Assembly (NCBI GenBank): GCA_015060555.1
Contig: SUYG01000025.1
Coordinates: 55,388 to 119,387 of the forward strand
Source: Physcousia sp015060555
GTDB lineage: Bacteria; Bacteroidota; Bacteroidia; Bacteroidales; Bacteroidaceae
Reading direction: 5' to 3'
DNA length: 64,000 nucleotides
Shown here: positions 17,750-26,482 of the stretch, in pieces
Layout: the number at the start of each line of letters is the position of its first letter
How positions within the stretch are numbered: the stretch's first letter is position 1
Program-made: the position numbers and the translations under genes
The notes under the pieces: generated by a model
What the model saw: the letters and a program-made list of their open reading frames with translations, nothing else
Database searches by the model: none
Told to the model about the DNA's origin: nothing

Positions 17750-18403
17750 ATGTGGTTTGAACATATTACATTACTCGACTTGACGGTCAAGGGCCTGCTG
17801 ATAGGCATCGTGGCCAGTGCACCTATGGGGCCCGTAGGCATCCTGACCATTCAACGTACGCTGAACAAAGGCCGTTGGTTTGGCCTCATCACAGGCTTGG
17901 GCGCAGCCCTGAGCGACATTGTCTATGCCATCATCACAGGTGTTGGCATGAGCTTTGTCATTGAGTTCATCGAGAATCCCCGTACGATGTATGTGCTGCA
18001 GCTGGTGGGCAGCGTGCTGTTGTTCGCCTTCGGGTGGTACACCTTCCACACGAAGCCTCAGTTGCGCCAGCCGTCCAACAGGCGAGGCACATTGGCGCAC
18101 AATTGCCTTACCGGCTTTCTGGTGACATTCAGCAACCCCCTCATCGTATTCCTGTTCATCGCCCTTTTTGCACGTTTCACCTTCGTGGTGCCTGAGCATT
18201 TGGGGCAGCAGATTCTGGGATATATATCCATCTTTTTGGGCGCGATGATGTGGTGGTGCGGTCTGACGTATGTCGTTGACATCCTTCGCGCCACGTTCGA
18301 CCTCAACCGCATAAGCTTGATCAATCGCATCATCGGTTCTATCGTGATGATTATGTCCATTTTGGGATTGCTGTCCACGCTATTGGGATTGACGCTGTAT
18401 TGA
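17750..18403 (+). CDS. LysE/RhtB-family exporter
   Basis: The 217-residue protein has about six membrane helices. The N-terminal GIVASAPMGPVGILTIQRTLNKGRWFGLITGLGAALSDIVYA is characteristic of the LysE family of amino-acid exporters. A central FLVTFSNPLIVFLFIALFARF segment carries the conserved NP. The substrate is unknown. It is followed 56 bp later by the DUF4924 gene on the same strand. Confidence 0.87.
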   Translation: MWFEHITLLDLTVKGLLIGIVASAPMGPVGILTIQRTLNKGRWFGLITGLGAALSDIVYAIITGVGMSFVIEFIENPRTMYVLQLVGSVLLFAFGWYTFHTKPQLRQPSNRRGTLAHNCLTGFLVTFSNPLIVFLFIALFARFTFVVPEHLGQQILGYISIFLGAMMWWCGLTYVVDILRATFDLNRISLINRIIGSIVMIMSILGLLSTLLGLTLY

Positions 18404-18459
18404 TCGAGAAAGTGAGTGACTGAGAACTTGAAAGATTATATCATTGTATCAAGAATAAC

Positions 18460-19002
18460 GTGAAAATAGCAAGAGAACTGAGAGACACGAACATTGCCGA
18501 GTACCTGCTGTATATGTGGCAGTTGGAGGATACCCTTCGTGCCTATGGCTGCGATGCCGACCGTGTTCGCAAAGAATATGTAAGCCGTTTCAGTGATGAT
18601 GATGACGAGCGCGACCGCGAGGCTTTATGGTTGGAGAACCTCTGCACGATGATGAAAGAAGAGGGTGTCACCCAAAGTGGACATCTCCAAATGAACAAAG
18701 GGACACTCTCCCTGCTCACCGACCTGCATCTCGAACTGTTGCAGAGCCCTAAACAACCCTTCTACTCTGCCGCCTACTACAAAGCATTACCCTTCATCGT
18801 GGAACTCAGAGCCCGAAGCGGTCATAAGGATGCGCCCGAGTTGGAAACATGTTTTGAAGCGTTATATGGTGTGATGCTCCTGCGCCTGCAGCACAAGGAG
18901 ATTTCCAAGGAGACCCAAGAGGCTCTCAGCCACATCACACACCTCATAGCACTCCTCGCTGATGCGTGGAACAAGGAGAAGGCCGGGGAGTTGGAACTTT
19001 AG
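18460..19002 (+). CDS. DUF4924-like helical protein
   Basis: The 180-residue protein starts at GTG (18460): KIARELRDTNIAEYLLYMWQLEDTLRAYGCDADRV. No nearer ATG preserves the conserved N-terminus. It is helical and soluble, without signal peptide or known active site. I recall it as a Bacteroidota-only family (DUF4924) of unknown function. It ends with TAG, showing that TAG works as a normal stop here. Confidence 0.78.
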   Translation: MKIARELRDTNIAEYLLYMWQLEDTLRAYGCDADRVRKEYVSRFSDDDDERDREALWLENLCTMMKEEGVTQSGHLQMNKGTLSLLTDLHLELLQSPKQPFYSAAYYKALPFIVELRARSGHKDAPELETCFEALYGVMLLRLQHKEISKETQEALSHITHLIALLADAWNKEKAGELEL

Positions 19003-19019
19003 CGAGGACATGAAGATGT

Positions 19020-19131
19020 CGAAACGACGCAATAACGTGATAACGATATAACGATATAACGAAGTCATCAAGTCAAAAATCGTAAAATCGTAAAATCGTA
19101 AAATCGTGAAATCGTGAAATCGTAAAATTAA
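19020..19131. repeat. ATAACG and AAAATCGT phrase arrays
   Basis: The gap before rfbD holds CGATATAACGATATAACG at about 19040-19060, then AAAATCGTAAAATCGTGAA-type units at 19076-19127. All are direct repeats. Similar ATAACG phrases occur at 22205-22240. Confidence 0.75.
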
Positions 19132-19134
19132 ATA

Positions 19135-20016
19135 ATGAACATCCTTGTCACAGGAGCCTGCGGGCAACTAGGTAATGAGATGCAGTTGCAGGCTCAGCAG
19201 CACCCCGGGCATCAGTGGTTCTTCACCGATGTCGTGAGCGTGGACAGCGGCATTCCCGCCGTCACATCCCTCGACATCACCGACCGCGATGCCATCGAGG
19301 CCTTCGTCGCCGACAACGCCATTGACATCATCGTCAACTGCGCTGCCTTCACAGCCGTGGACCGTGCTGAGAGCGAACCCGAGCGAGCCCTTCTGCTGAA
19401 TGCCACCGCTCCAGGCTACCTCGCAGCAGCCATCAAGCAGCGTGGCGGCCAGCTCATCCAGATCTCCACCGACTACGTCTTCGACGGCACTGCTCACACT
19501 CCCTACACTGAAGAGTCTTCCACCTGCCCAGCCTCTGTCTATGGCCGAACCAAGCTTGCCGGCGAGGAAGCCGTCATGAGCGCCAGCACCTCAGCGATGA
19601 TTATCCGCACGGCCTGGCTCTACAGCCGCTTTGGCAATAATTTCGTGAAGACCATGCTCCGCCTCAGTCGCGAGAAGAGCGAGCTGGGCGTCATCTTCGA
19701 CCAAATCGGCACACCCACGTATGCCCGCGACCTCGCCGCAGCCATCATGAAAGCCATCGACAGCGGCATCGTCCCTGGCATCTACCACTTCAGCAATGAA
19801 GGCGTCATCTCGTGGTACGACTTCACGAAAGCCATCCACCGCCTCGCTGGAATCACCACCTGCAAGGTTCGCCCCCTTCACACCGCAGAATACCCCACCC
19901 CCGCTACCCGTCCGCATTACAGCGTACTCGACAAGACAAAAATCAAACAGACATACAGCATAGAGGTCCCATACTGGCTCGACTCGCTTGAGGCGTGCAT
20001 CAAAGAGCTCTCATAA
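19135..20016 (+). CDS. rfbD: dTDP-4-dehydrorhamnose reductase
   Basis: This 293-residue short-chain reductase makes dTDP-L-rhamnose from the 4-keto intermediate for surface polysaccharide. NAD(P)-binding VTGACGQLGNE is at residues 5-15; NCAAFTAVDRAE, the catalytic STDYVFDG and YGRTKLAGE follow. Other rhamnose genes (rfbA, rfbB, rfbC) are not in this window. It precedes prfC by 33 bp, with a CCCTATTAGC phrase in between. Confidence 0.94.
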   Translation: MNILVTGACGQLGNEMQLQAQQHPGHQWFFTDVVSVDSGIPAVTSLDITDRDAIEAFVADNAIDIIVNCAAFTAVDRAESEPERALLLNATAPGYLAAAIKQRGGQLIQISTDYVFDGTAHTPYTEESSTCPASVYGRTKLAGEEAVMSASTSAMIIRTAWLYSRFGNNFVKTMLRLSREKSELGVIFDQIGTPTYARDLAAAIMKAIDSGIVPGIYHFSNEGVISWYDFTKAIHRLAGITTCKVRPLHTAEYPTPATRPHYSVLDKTKIKQTYSIEVPYWLDSLEACIKELS

Positions 20017-20049
20017 GACCCCATTAGCCCTATTAGCCACACAAGACTC

Positions 20050-21618
20050 ATGATAGAAGAAATCGAACGCAGGCGAACTTTCGCCATCATCTCTCACCCA
20101 GACGCCGGTAAGACTACCCTCACCGAGAAGTTCCTGCTCTTCGGCGGACAGATTCAGGTGGCGGGAGCCGTCAAAAGCAACAAAATCAAGAAAACCGCGA
20201 CGAGCGACTGGATGGAAATCGAGAAGCAGCGCGGTATCTCCGTGACCACATCCGTCATGGAGTTCGACTACAACGACTATAAGGTCAACATCCTCGACAC
20301 CCCTGGTCACCAGGACTTTGCCGAGGACACCTTCCGTACGCTGACAGCAGTCGATTCCTGCATCATCGTGGTCGATGGCGCCAAGGGCGTTGAGGCGCAG
20401 ACGCGCAAACTCATGGAAGTCTGCCGAATGCGCAAGACACCCGTCATCGTGTTCATCAACAAGATGGACCGCGAGGGCAAGGACCCCTTCGACCTCCTCG
20501 ATGAGCTGGAAGAAGAATTGCAGATTCATGTGCGCCCACTATCATGGCCCATCAACCAAGGCGCCCGTTTCAAAGGTGTTTATAACATCTACGAGCACAA
20601 CCTCAACCTCTTCACGCCCGACAAGCAAAGGGTTACCGAGAAAGTCAGTGTGCAGCTCGATTCCGTCGAGCTGGATAAAATGGTCGGCACCGAAGATGCC
20701 GTCAAGCTACGTGAAGACCTGGAGATCATCGAGGGCGTCTATCCCGAGTTCGAACGCCAGACCTACCTCAACGCCGAGGTTGCCCCTGTCTTCTTCGGCT
20801 CAGCCTTGAACAACTTCGGCGTGAAAGAGCTGCTGGACTGCTTCGTAGAGATTGCCCCCTCACCCCGACCCACGAAGGCCGAAGAGCGTGAGGTACAACC
20901 CGAAGAGCCCAAGTTCACAGGCTTCATCTTCAAAATCACCGCCAACATCGACCCCAACCACCGCTCCTGTATCGCATTCTGCAAGGTCTGCTCCGGCAAG
21001 TTCGTCCGCAATGCGCCCTATCTGCATGTGCGCCAGGGCAAGACGGTACGCTTCTCCTCGCCCACACAGTTCATGGCACAGCGCAAGAGCACCATAGACG
21101 AAGCGTGGCCTGGCGACATTGTGGGTCTGCCCGACAACGGCATCTTCAAGATTGGCGACACGCTCACTGAGGGCGAGCCTCTTCACTTCCGCGGTCTCCC
21201 CTCCTTCTCGCCCGAGATGTTCAAGTACATCGAGAACGCCGACCCCATGAAGACCAAGCAGTTGGAGAAAGGCATCGCACAACTCATGGACGAGGGTGTT
21301 GCACAACTCTTCATCAACCAGTTCAATGGCCGCAAGCTCATCGGCACGGTTGGTCAACTGCAGTTCGAGGTCATTCAGTACCGCCTCGAGAACGAGTATG
21401 GCGCCAAGTGTCGCTGGGAACCAGCTTCGCTCTATAAAGCCTGTTGGATAGAGAGCGACGATGCCACTCAGTTGGAAGCATTCAAGAAGCGTAAGTATTA
21501 GTATATGGCTCGCGACCGCGAAGGGCGCGATGTCTTCCTTGCCGATTCCGGCTATGTTCTCACGATGGCACAGCAGGACTTCGAGCACATCAAGTTCCAC
21601 TTCACCAGCGAATTCTAA
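20050..21618 (+). CDS. prfC: Peptide chain release factor 3, interrupted by an in-frame amber codon
   Basis: RF3 is a GTPase that recycles RF1/RF2 after termination. GTPase motifs are SHPDAGKTTLTEKFL, RGISVTTSV, DTPGHQDFAEDT and NKMDREG, followed by beta-barrel and C-terminal domains. The frame is stopped by TAG at 21499-21501 after EAFKKRKY (483 residues). It continues in the same frame for 38 codons (YMARDREGRDVFLADSGY to HFTSEF) and ends TAA at 21616-21618. The distal part has the conserved RF3 C-terminus, and from memory of Bacteroides RF3 a Gln stands at the stop, so a single CAG-to-TAG change explains it. The distal TAA overlaps the tsaC start as TAATG. Either readthrough, a recent truncation, or a sequencing error is possible. 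Confidence 0.9.
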
Positions 21619-22193
21619 TGAGTAAAGAAAGAGATTTGGATATCCAGGCAGCGTTGGACGTCCTCCGTCAGGGCGGCACCATCCTCTACCCCACCGACAC
21701 CATTTGGGGCATTGGCTGCGATGCCACCAACCCCGAAGCCGTCAGTAAGGTCTTTGAGATCAAGCAGCGCGAGGACTCCAAGGCCCTTATCTGCTTAGTT
21801 GACAGCCCGGGGCGCCTGCAGCGTTATGTCCGAAACGTCCCCGACGTGGCTTGGGACATCATCGACCTGGCCACCAAACCCACAACTGTCATACTGAGCG
21901 GCGCCGTCAACCTCGCTCCAAACCTCTTGGCAGAAGACGGCAGCGTGGGCCTACGTGTCACCAACGAAGTGTTCTCCCATACGCTCTGCTACCGTTTCCA
22001 GAAAGCCATCGTCTCCACCTCTGCCAACATCAGCGGACAGCCCTCACCCCAGACCTTTGCCGACATCGACCCCGCCATCATCGCTGCCGTCGATTACGTC
22101 TGCCTCTCCCGTCAGCGCGACACCTCCCACCACGAGCCCAGTTCCATCATCAAGCTCGGGCCGACGGGTGAAGTGTCGGTTATCAGGAAGTGA
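21618..22193 (+). CDS. tsaC: Threonylcarbamoyl-AMP synthase (Sua5/YrdC family)
   Basis: The 191-residue YrdC-domain protein makes threonylcarbamoyl-AMP from Thr, bicarbonate and ATP, the first step of t6A37 tRNA modification; MtaB elsewhere in this window acts on the product. Motifs include GGTILYPTDTIWGIGCDATN, KIVSTSANISG-like AIVSTSANISGQPS, and SSIIKLGPTGEVSVIRK. The ATG overlaps the distal prfC stop (TAATG), indicating coupling to full-length RF3 translation. Confidence 0.93.
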   Translation: MSKERDLDIQAALDVLRQGGTILYPTDTIWGIGCDATNPEAVSKVFEIKQREDSKALICLVDSPGRLQRYVRNVPDVAWDIIDLATKPTTVILSGAVNLAPNLLAEDGSVGLRVTNEVFSHTLCYRFQKAIVSTSANISGQPSPQTFADIDPAIIAAVDYVCLSRQRDTSHHEPSSIIKLGPTGEVSVIRK

Positions 22194-22259
22194 GTATAAG
22201 ATACTCGTAATAACGTTATAACGAGATAACGACAAAGAAACAACAGCAATAACAAAAAG

Positions 22260-24041
22260 ATGTCAGCTGTAATTGAAAGGATAAGGACTCGATTCACGAC
22301 AACCGCAGGTTCTAAGCAATTGATGTTGCTGCTGGCATTCCTCATCGGCGTGCTGACAGCCTTAGCCGGCCTGCTCCTGAAGTGGTTCATCCAGCAGGTG
22401 GAGCATCTGCTAACCAACCATTTCTCCATCACCGGTGCCAACTGGCCCTATCTGGTGTATCCCGTCGTGGGCATCTTCCTGACAGGACTCTTCGTGCGCT
22501 ATATCGTCCGTGACGACATCGGCCACGGTATCACCAAGATTCTTTACGCCATTGCGCGCAAGAAGAGTTTCATCAAGGCCCACAACACATGGTCGAGCAT
22601 CGTAGCGTCAGGCATCACCATCGGTTTCGGCGGCAGCGTCGGTGCCGAGGCTCCTATTGTGCTGACGGGTTCTGCCATCGGTTCCAACCTTGGCCGCCTG
22701 TTCCACTTGGACAGCAAGAAAATGATGCTCCTCGTGGGCTGTGGCGCTGCCGGTGCCGTCTCCGGAATCTTCAAGGCGCCCATCGCCGGTTTGGTCTTCA
22801 CGCTGGAGGTGCTGATGATAGACTTCACGCTGGGCAGCCTCCTTCCCCTGCTGGTGTCCTGCGTGACCGCCGCCGCCGTCACCTTTGCCATCTCCGGCAC
22901 CGACAACCTCTTTGAGTTCCACCTCATCAATGCCTTCTCCATCGCGCGCGTGCCCGCGTATATATTATTAGGTGTATTCTGCGGACTGATTTCTTTGTAC
23001 TTCACCCGCGTCATGAACTGGCTTGAAGATCAGTTTCGCCGCATTCGCAAACCCTGGCAGCGTCTGCTGATAGCAGGCCCCATCCTCAGCATCCTCATCT
23101 TCCTCTTCCCCTCGCTCTACGGCGAAGGTTACGGCATGATCCGCCTGCTGCTCAACGGTCAGGGGCAAGCCGACTGGAACCAAGTGCTCGAGGGCTCGTT
23201 CTTCTACCACACACCCCACTTGTTGTTGCTGTACCTCGCAGGCATCATCGTCTTCAAGGTCTTCGCCACCACTGCCACCAACAGCGGCGGCGGATGTGGC
23301 GGAACCTTCGCCCCCAGTCTGTTCGTGGGCTGCGTCTCGGGGTTCCTGTTTGCCTCGTTGTGGAACATGCTCCCCGGCAACAGCATCCTAGTTCCCGAGA
23401 ACAACTTTTCGCTCTTGGGAATGGCGGGCGTGATGAGCGGCGTGATGCACGCCCCCCTGACCGGCATCTTCCTCATTGCTGAGCTGACGGGCGGCTACGG
23501 CCTGTTCCTCCCGCTGATGATTGTGGCGGTGGCCTCCTACCTAACCATCATCCTCTTCGAGCCTCACAGCATCTACACGATGCGTCTGGCCCGCAAAGGT
23601 GAATTGGTGACACATAACAAGGACCACGCCATCCTCACCCTGATGTCTATGGACTCCGTCATCGAGCGTTACGAGGAGCACCTGCATCTCGACGACGACC
23701 TCGGCGAAATCGTGCGCCAGCTGTCAGCCTCCAACCGCGATGTCTTCCCTGTCGTAGATGATGCCGGCAAGCTCCTTGGCGTCCTTGTCCTCGACCGCGT
23801 GCGCCATGTAATGTTCCGCACCGAACTCTACCACCGTGTCTTCGTCCGCGATCTGATGTCGCAGTGTGCGGCGCGCCTGACCACGAACGACCCCATGGAG
23901 CTGGTCATGCAGACTTTTGACCGCACGCAAGCCTGGACACTCCCCGTCGTGGATAACGACGGCCTCTTCGTAGGCTTCATTCGTCGCAGTCACGTCGATG
24001 CTGCCTATCGCACCATGCTACATGACCTTTCGGAAGAGTAA
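22260..24041 (+). CDS. ClC-family chloride channel/transporter with CBS domains
   Basis: This 593-residue protein has about ten or more membrane helices and the ClC filter motifs GSVGAEAPIV and GGGCGGTFAPSLFVG. Its cytoplasmic C-terminal part (about 440-590) holds two CBS modules (RDVFPVVDDAGKLLGVLVLDRVR and AWTLPVVDNDGLFVGFIRRSHV), which often bind adenine nucleotides. Whether it is a channel or a Cl-/H+ exchanger cannot be told. It follows tsaC by 66 bp, the gap containing ATAACG phrases. Confidence 0.93.
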   Translation: MSAVIERIRTRFTTTAGSKQLMLLLAFLIGVLTALAGLLLKWFIQQVEHLLTNHFSITGANWPYLVYPVVGIFLTGLFVRYIVRDDIGHGITKILYAIARKKSFIKAHNTWSSIVASGITIGFGGSVGAEAPIVLTGSAIGSNLGRLFHLDSKKMMLLVGCGAAGAVSGIFKAPIAGLVFTLEVLMIDFTLGSLLPLLVSCVTAAAVTFAISGTDNLFEFHLINAFSIARVPAYILLGVFCGLISLYFTRVMNWLEDQFRRIRKPWQRLLIAGPILSILIFLFPSLYGEGYGMIRLLLNGQGQADWNQVLEGSFFYHTPHLLLLYLAGIIVFKVFATTATNSGGGCGGTFAPSLFVGCVSGFLFASLWNMLPGNSILVPENNFSLLGMAGVMSGVMHAPLTGIFLIAELTGGYGLFLPLMIVAVASYLTIILFEPHSIYTMRLARKGELVTHNKDHAILTLMSMDSVIERYEEHLHLDDDLGEIVRQLSASNRDVFPVVDDAGKLLGVLVLDRVRHVMFRTELYHRVFVRDLMSQCAARLTTNDPMELVMQTFDRTQAWTLPVVDNDGLFVGFIRRSHVDAAYRTMLHDLSEE

Positions 24042-24053
24042 ACGATCCCCCCC

Positions 24054-24088
24054 AAAAAAATATAAAAGATAAAATATAAAATATAAAG
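24054..24088. repeat. AATATAAA phrase, left flank of four-helix gene
   Basis: AAAATATAAAATATAAAG-type units. The right flank of the next gene (24445-24485) carries the complementary phrase, so the gene sits between inverted arms. Confidence 0.7.
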
Positions 24089-24445
24089 ATGATTAACAAT
24101 AACATCTTAGCAGAGAAGTCGAAGGCTTTTGGCGTTCGTATTGTTAATTGTAGGAAATATTTAACAACCAAAAAACATGAATATATGATGTCAGACCAGA
24201 TATATCGTTCTGGGACAAGTATCGGCGCCAATATTCATGAAGGTATTTATGCACAAAGCAAGGCAGACTTTATCAACAAACTACAAGTCGCCCAAAAAGA
24301 AGCTGGCGAAACAGAATATTGGATCCATCTTTTATTTCATGCAAGCTATATTACAGAAGCCACTTATCAATCCATGAAGGAAGACTGCGACGAACTGCTA
24401 CGCTTATTAGCAGCGACCATCAAGTCCTCCCGCGACGAAGTTTAG
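24089..24445 (+). CDS. Four-helix-bundle protein (23S rRNA intervening-sequence family)
   Basis: The 118-residue protein has the family pattern: KSKAFGVRIVNCRKYL, SDQIYRSGTSIGANIHEG, SKADFINKLQVAQKEAGETEYWIHLL and a C-terminal helix. These helical bundles are found inside 23S rRNA intervening sequences, next to diversity-generating retroelements (Avd), and as orphan genes; none of those contexts is present here. The gene is clearly more AT-rich than its neighbours and is flanked by inverted AT phrases, suggesting acquisition. Function unknown. Confidence 0.88.
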   Translation: MINNNILAEKSKAFGVRIVNCRKYLTTKKHEYMMSDQIYRSGTSIGANIHEGIYAQSKADFINKLQVAQKEAGETEYWIHLLFHASYITEATYQSMKEDCDELLRLLAATIKSSRDEV

Positions 24446-24485
24446 TTTTATATTTTATATTTTATATTTCATATTTTATATATAG
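24445..24485. repeat. TTTTATAT phrase, right flank of four-helix gene
   Basis: TTTTATATTTTATATTTC units, complementary to the phrase at 24054-24088. Confidence 0.7.
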
Positions 24486-24493
24486 CAACATAT

Positions 24494-25474
24494 ATGCGAA
24501 TCGTATTCATGGGCACTCCCGAGTTCGCCGTGGAGTCCCTCAAAAAGTTGGTTGAGAACAAGTATAACGTTGTGGCAGTTGTCACAATGCCCGATAAGCC
24601 TGTAGGCCGTCATCACGACACCCTGCAGGCATCACCCGTCAAGCAATATGCTGTGGAACAGGGGATTCCCGTGTTGCAGCCCGAGAAACTCAAGGACGAA
24701 GCCTTCCTGGCGGAGCTGCGCAGCTACCAGGCCGACTTGCAGATTGTCGTGGCATTCCGTATGCTCCCTGAGGTGGTATGGGGTATGCCGCCCATGGGCA
24801 CTTTCAACCTCCATGCAGCCCTCCTTCCCCAATATCGCGGAGCCGCTCCCATCAACTGGGCCGTCATCAACGGCGAGACCGAGACAGGTGTCACCACCTT
24901 CTTCCTCGATCACGACATAGACACCGGCCGGATCATCCATCGCGTGCCCGCCCCCATCGGCGACCGTGACACCGTGGGCGATGTCTATGACCGACTCATG
25001 TACCTCGGTGCCGACCTCGTGCTGAAAACCGTCGATGACATCGAGAACAACCGCATAGCCCCAGTGGAGCAAAGCACTATGCTCAGCGACTCAGTCGCTG
25101 AGTTAAAACCTGCCCCCAAGCTATTCAAGGAGAACTGCGAGATCCGCTGGAGCCAGCACACGGTGAAGTCCGCCTACGACTTCATCCGCGGCCTCTCCCC
25201 CTACCCTGCGGCCTGGACCACCCTCCGCACAGCCGACGGCAAGGAGACTATGTTGAAGGTTTATTTTGCGGAAAAAGGCCCCTCAACCCTCAACCTTAAA
25301 CCCTCATCCCTCAGCGTGCCCCTCTGCGATGGCATCCTGTACCTGACAGACATCCAGTTGGCAGGCAAAAAGCGGATGCCCGTGGCAGATTTCCTGCGTG
25401 GCGCACATCTGGAAGGCGCCGTCCTCTTAGAGAGCGATGTTGAGACACCCATTCCTATCCTGGCAACAGAATAA
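24494..25474 (+). CDS. fmt: Methionyl-tRNA formyltransferase
   Basis: This 326-residue enzyme formylates initiator Met-tRNA. It begins MRIVFMGTPEFAVESLKKLV; the 10-formyl-THF site includes NLHAALLPQYRGAAPINWAVINGE, and the C-terminal OB domain binds tRNA. Within the C-terminal domain the residues PSTLNLKPSSLS (25279-25313) are foreign and come from a CCTCAACCCTCAACC phrase repeat, in frame. The insertion sits before VPLCDGILYLTDIQLAGKKRM, the normal family end, so the enzyme is probably functional. Confidence 0.95.
   Translation: MRIVFMGTPEFAVESLKKLVENKYNVVAVVTMPDKPVGRHHDTLQASPVKQYAVEQGIPVLQPEKLKDEAFLAELRSYQADLQIVVAFRMLPEVVWGMPPMGTFNLHAALLPQYRGAAPINWAVINGETETGVTTFFLDHDIDTGRIIHRVPAPIGDRDTVGDVYDRLMYLGADLVLKTVDDIENNRIAPVEQSTMLSDSVAELKPAPKLFKENCEIRWSQHTVKSAYDFIRGLSPYPAAWTTLRTADGKETMLKVYFAEKGPSTLNLKPSSLSVPLCDGILYLTDIQLAGKKRMPVADFLRGAHLEGAVLLESDVETPIPILATE
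25279..25313. repeat. CCTCAACC phrase repeat inserted in fmt
   Basis: CCCTCAACC, CTCAACCTTAAACC and CCTCATCCCTCAG units occur in tandem and code for about 12 residues not expected in Fmt. Confidence 0.65.
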
Positions 25475-25654
25475 ATAGCATTTTATTGCATTTTTTTACA
25501 AAAAAGTTTGGTGGTTTCGGGAAAAAGCGTCACCTTTGCGCCCGGTATGCGGCAAAAAAGGCCAATTATCCATTATTCATTTATCCATTATTCACTAAAA
25601 ACATCATTGCCTATCGACTGAAACATTACTCCTAACCATCCTATTCGGAAAGTA

Positions 25655-26251
25655 ATGCAACACTTGAAACAAGAGACTGACGCCATGCTCGTCAAGCTCT
25701 ATGAAGAAGGTAATGATGAGGCATTCGACATTTTGTTGGATCGCTACCAATCTCCCGTTTACGCCTACATCTATTCTGTCGTGCGCGACAGCGACTTGGC
25801 CAATGACGTGTTTCAGGACACTTTCATGCGCGTCATCATGCAGATTCGCAACCATCACTACACCGAGAATGGCAAGTTCTCGTCCTGGGTGATGCGCATT
25901 GCCCACAACCTCATCATCGACGGCGCACGCCAGCGCCGCCCCATCGTGGACATTCTCGACGACAGCGAGAAATCCAAGGTTCTGGACGGCCACACACTGC
26001 TGGAGGGCAACAAGGAGATGGAGTTTCACAACGAGCAGACCTACTCCACGCTGAACGCCATGGTGGATCGCCTGCCGGAACCCCAGCAGGAAGTTGTCCG
26101 CATGCGAATGTATGAGCAGCTCTCCTTCAAGGAGATTGCCGAGAAAACCAACTGCAGCATCAACACCGCGTTAGGCCGGATGCGCTACGCCATCATCAAC
26201 CTGCGCAAGATGTCAGCCCACCAGGATCTGACCCTCGTAGGTTGCGAATAG
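25655..26251 (+). CDS. Sigma-70 family (ECF-type) RNA polymerase sigma factor
   Basis: The 198-residue protein has region 2 (FDILLDRYQSPVYAYIYSVVRDSDLANDVFQDTFMRVI, then KFSSWVMRIAHNLIIDGARQ) and region 4 (RLPEPQQEVVRMRMYEQLSFKEIAEKTNCSINTALGRMRYAI). No anti-sigma gene adjoins it, which sets it apart from the usual SusCD-linked sigma/anti-sigma pairs. It lies 230 bp upstream of the SusC gene, on the same strand, but a promoter box lies between them. It ends with TAG. Confidence 0.92.
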   Translation: MQHLKQETDAMLVKLYEEGNDEAFDILLDRYQSPVYAYIYSVVRDSDLANDVFQDTFMRVIMQIRNHHYTENGKFSSWVMRIAHNLIIDGARQRRPIVDILDDSEKSKVLDGHTLLEGNKEMEFHNEQTYSTLNAMVDRLPEPQQEVVRMRMYEQLSFKEIAEKTNCSINTALGRMRYAIINLRKMSAHQDLTLVGCE

Positions 26252-26424
26252 CCCTGTTTCAGCTACGCCGTTTCTAGCCGAAAAAGCACTCCCGCCACAA
26301 TCATTTTGTAGCAAGCAACTCATTTTTTATGCCAAAATGCACTCTCTTATGTGTATTTTGGCATAATTTTGCATATAAAAGAACATTTCTTTGCATTTTT
26401 TATGGCTGTTTGTGAATATTTCAT

Positions 26425-26432
26425 TACTTTTG
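26425..26432 (+). promoter_or_regulatory. -7 box of the SusC/SusD operon
   Basis: TACTTTTG, 50 bp before the SusC start. TTTG motifs upstream at 26391-26394 and 26409-26412 make the -33 assignment uncertain. Confidence 0.6.
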
Positions 26433-26482
26433 CCCCCGAATCTTGCAAAATAACCAAATTCATTTAATTTTAAAGTACATTT

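Noticed and set aside
20050..21618. Reassigned genetic code (TAG read as Gln) to explain prfC
   Set aside because: Neighbouring genes at 18460-19002, 24089-24445 and 25655-26251 use TAG as their final stop at normal protein ends.
24089..24445. Avd component of a diversity-generating retroelement
   Set aside because: No reverse transcriptase, template repeat or variable repeat is present around the gene; the neighbours are a ClC channel gene and fmt.
25655..26251. Sigma factor as dedicated regulator of the SusCD locus with an anti-sigma partner
   Set aside because: No FecR-type anti-sigma gene is adjacent, and the SusC gene has a housekeeping-type -7 box of its own.
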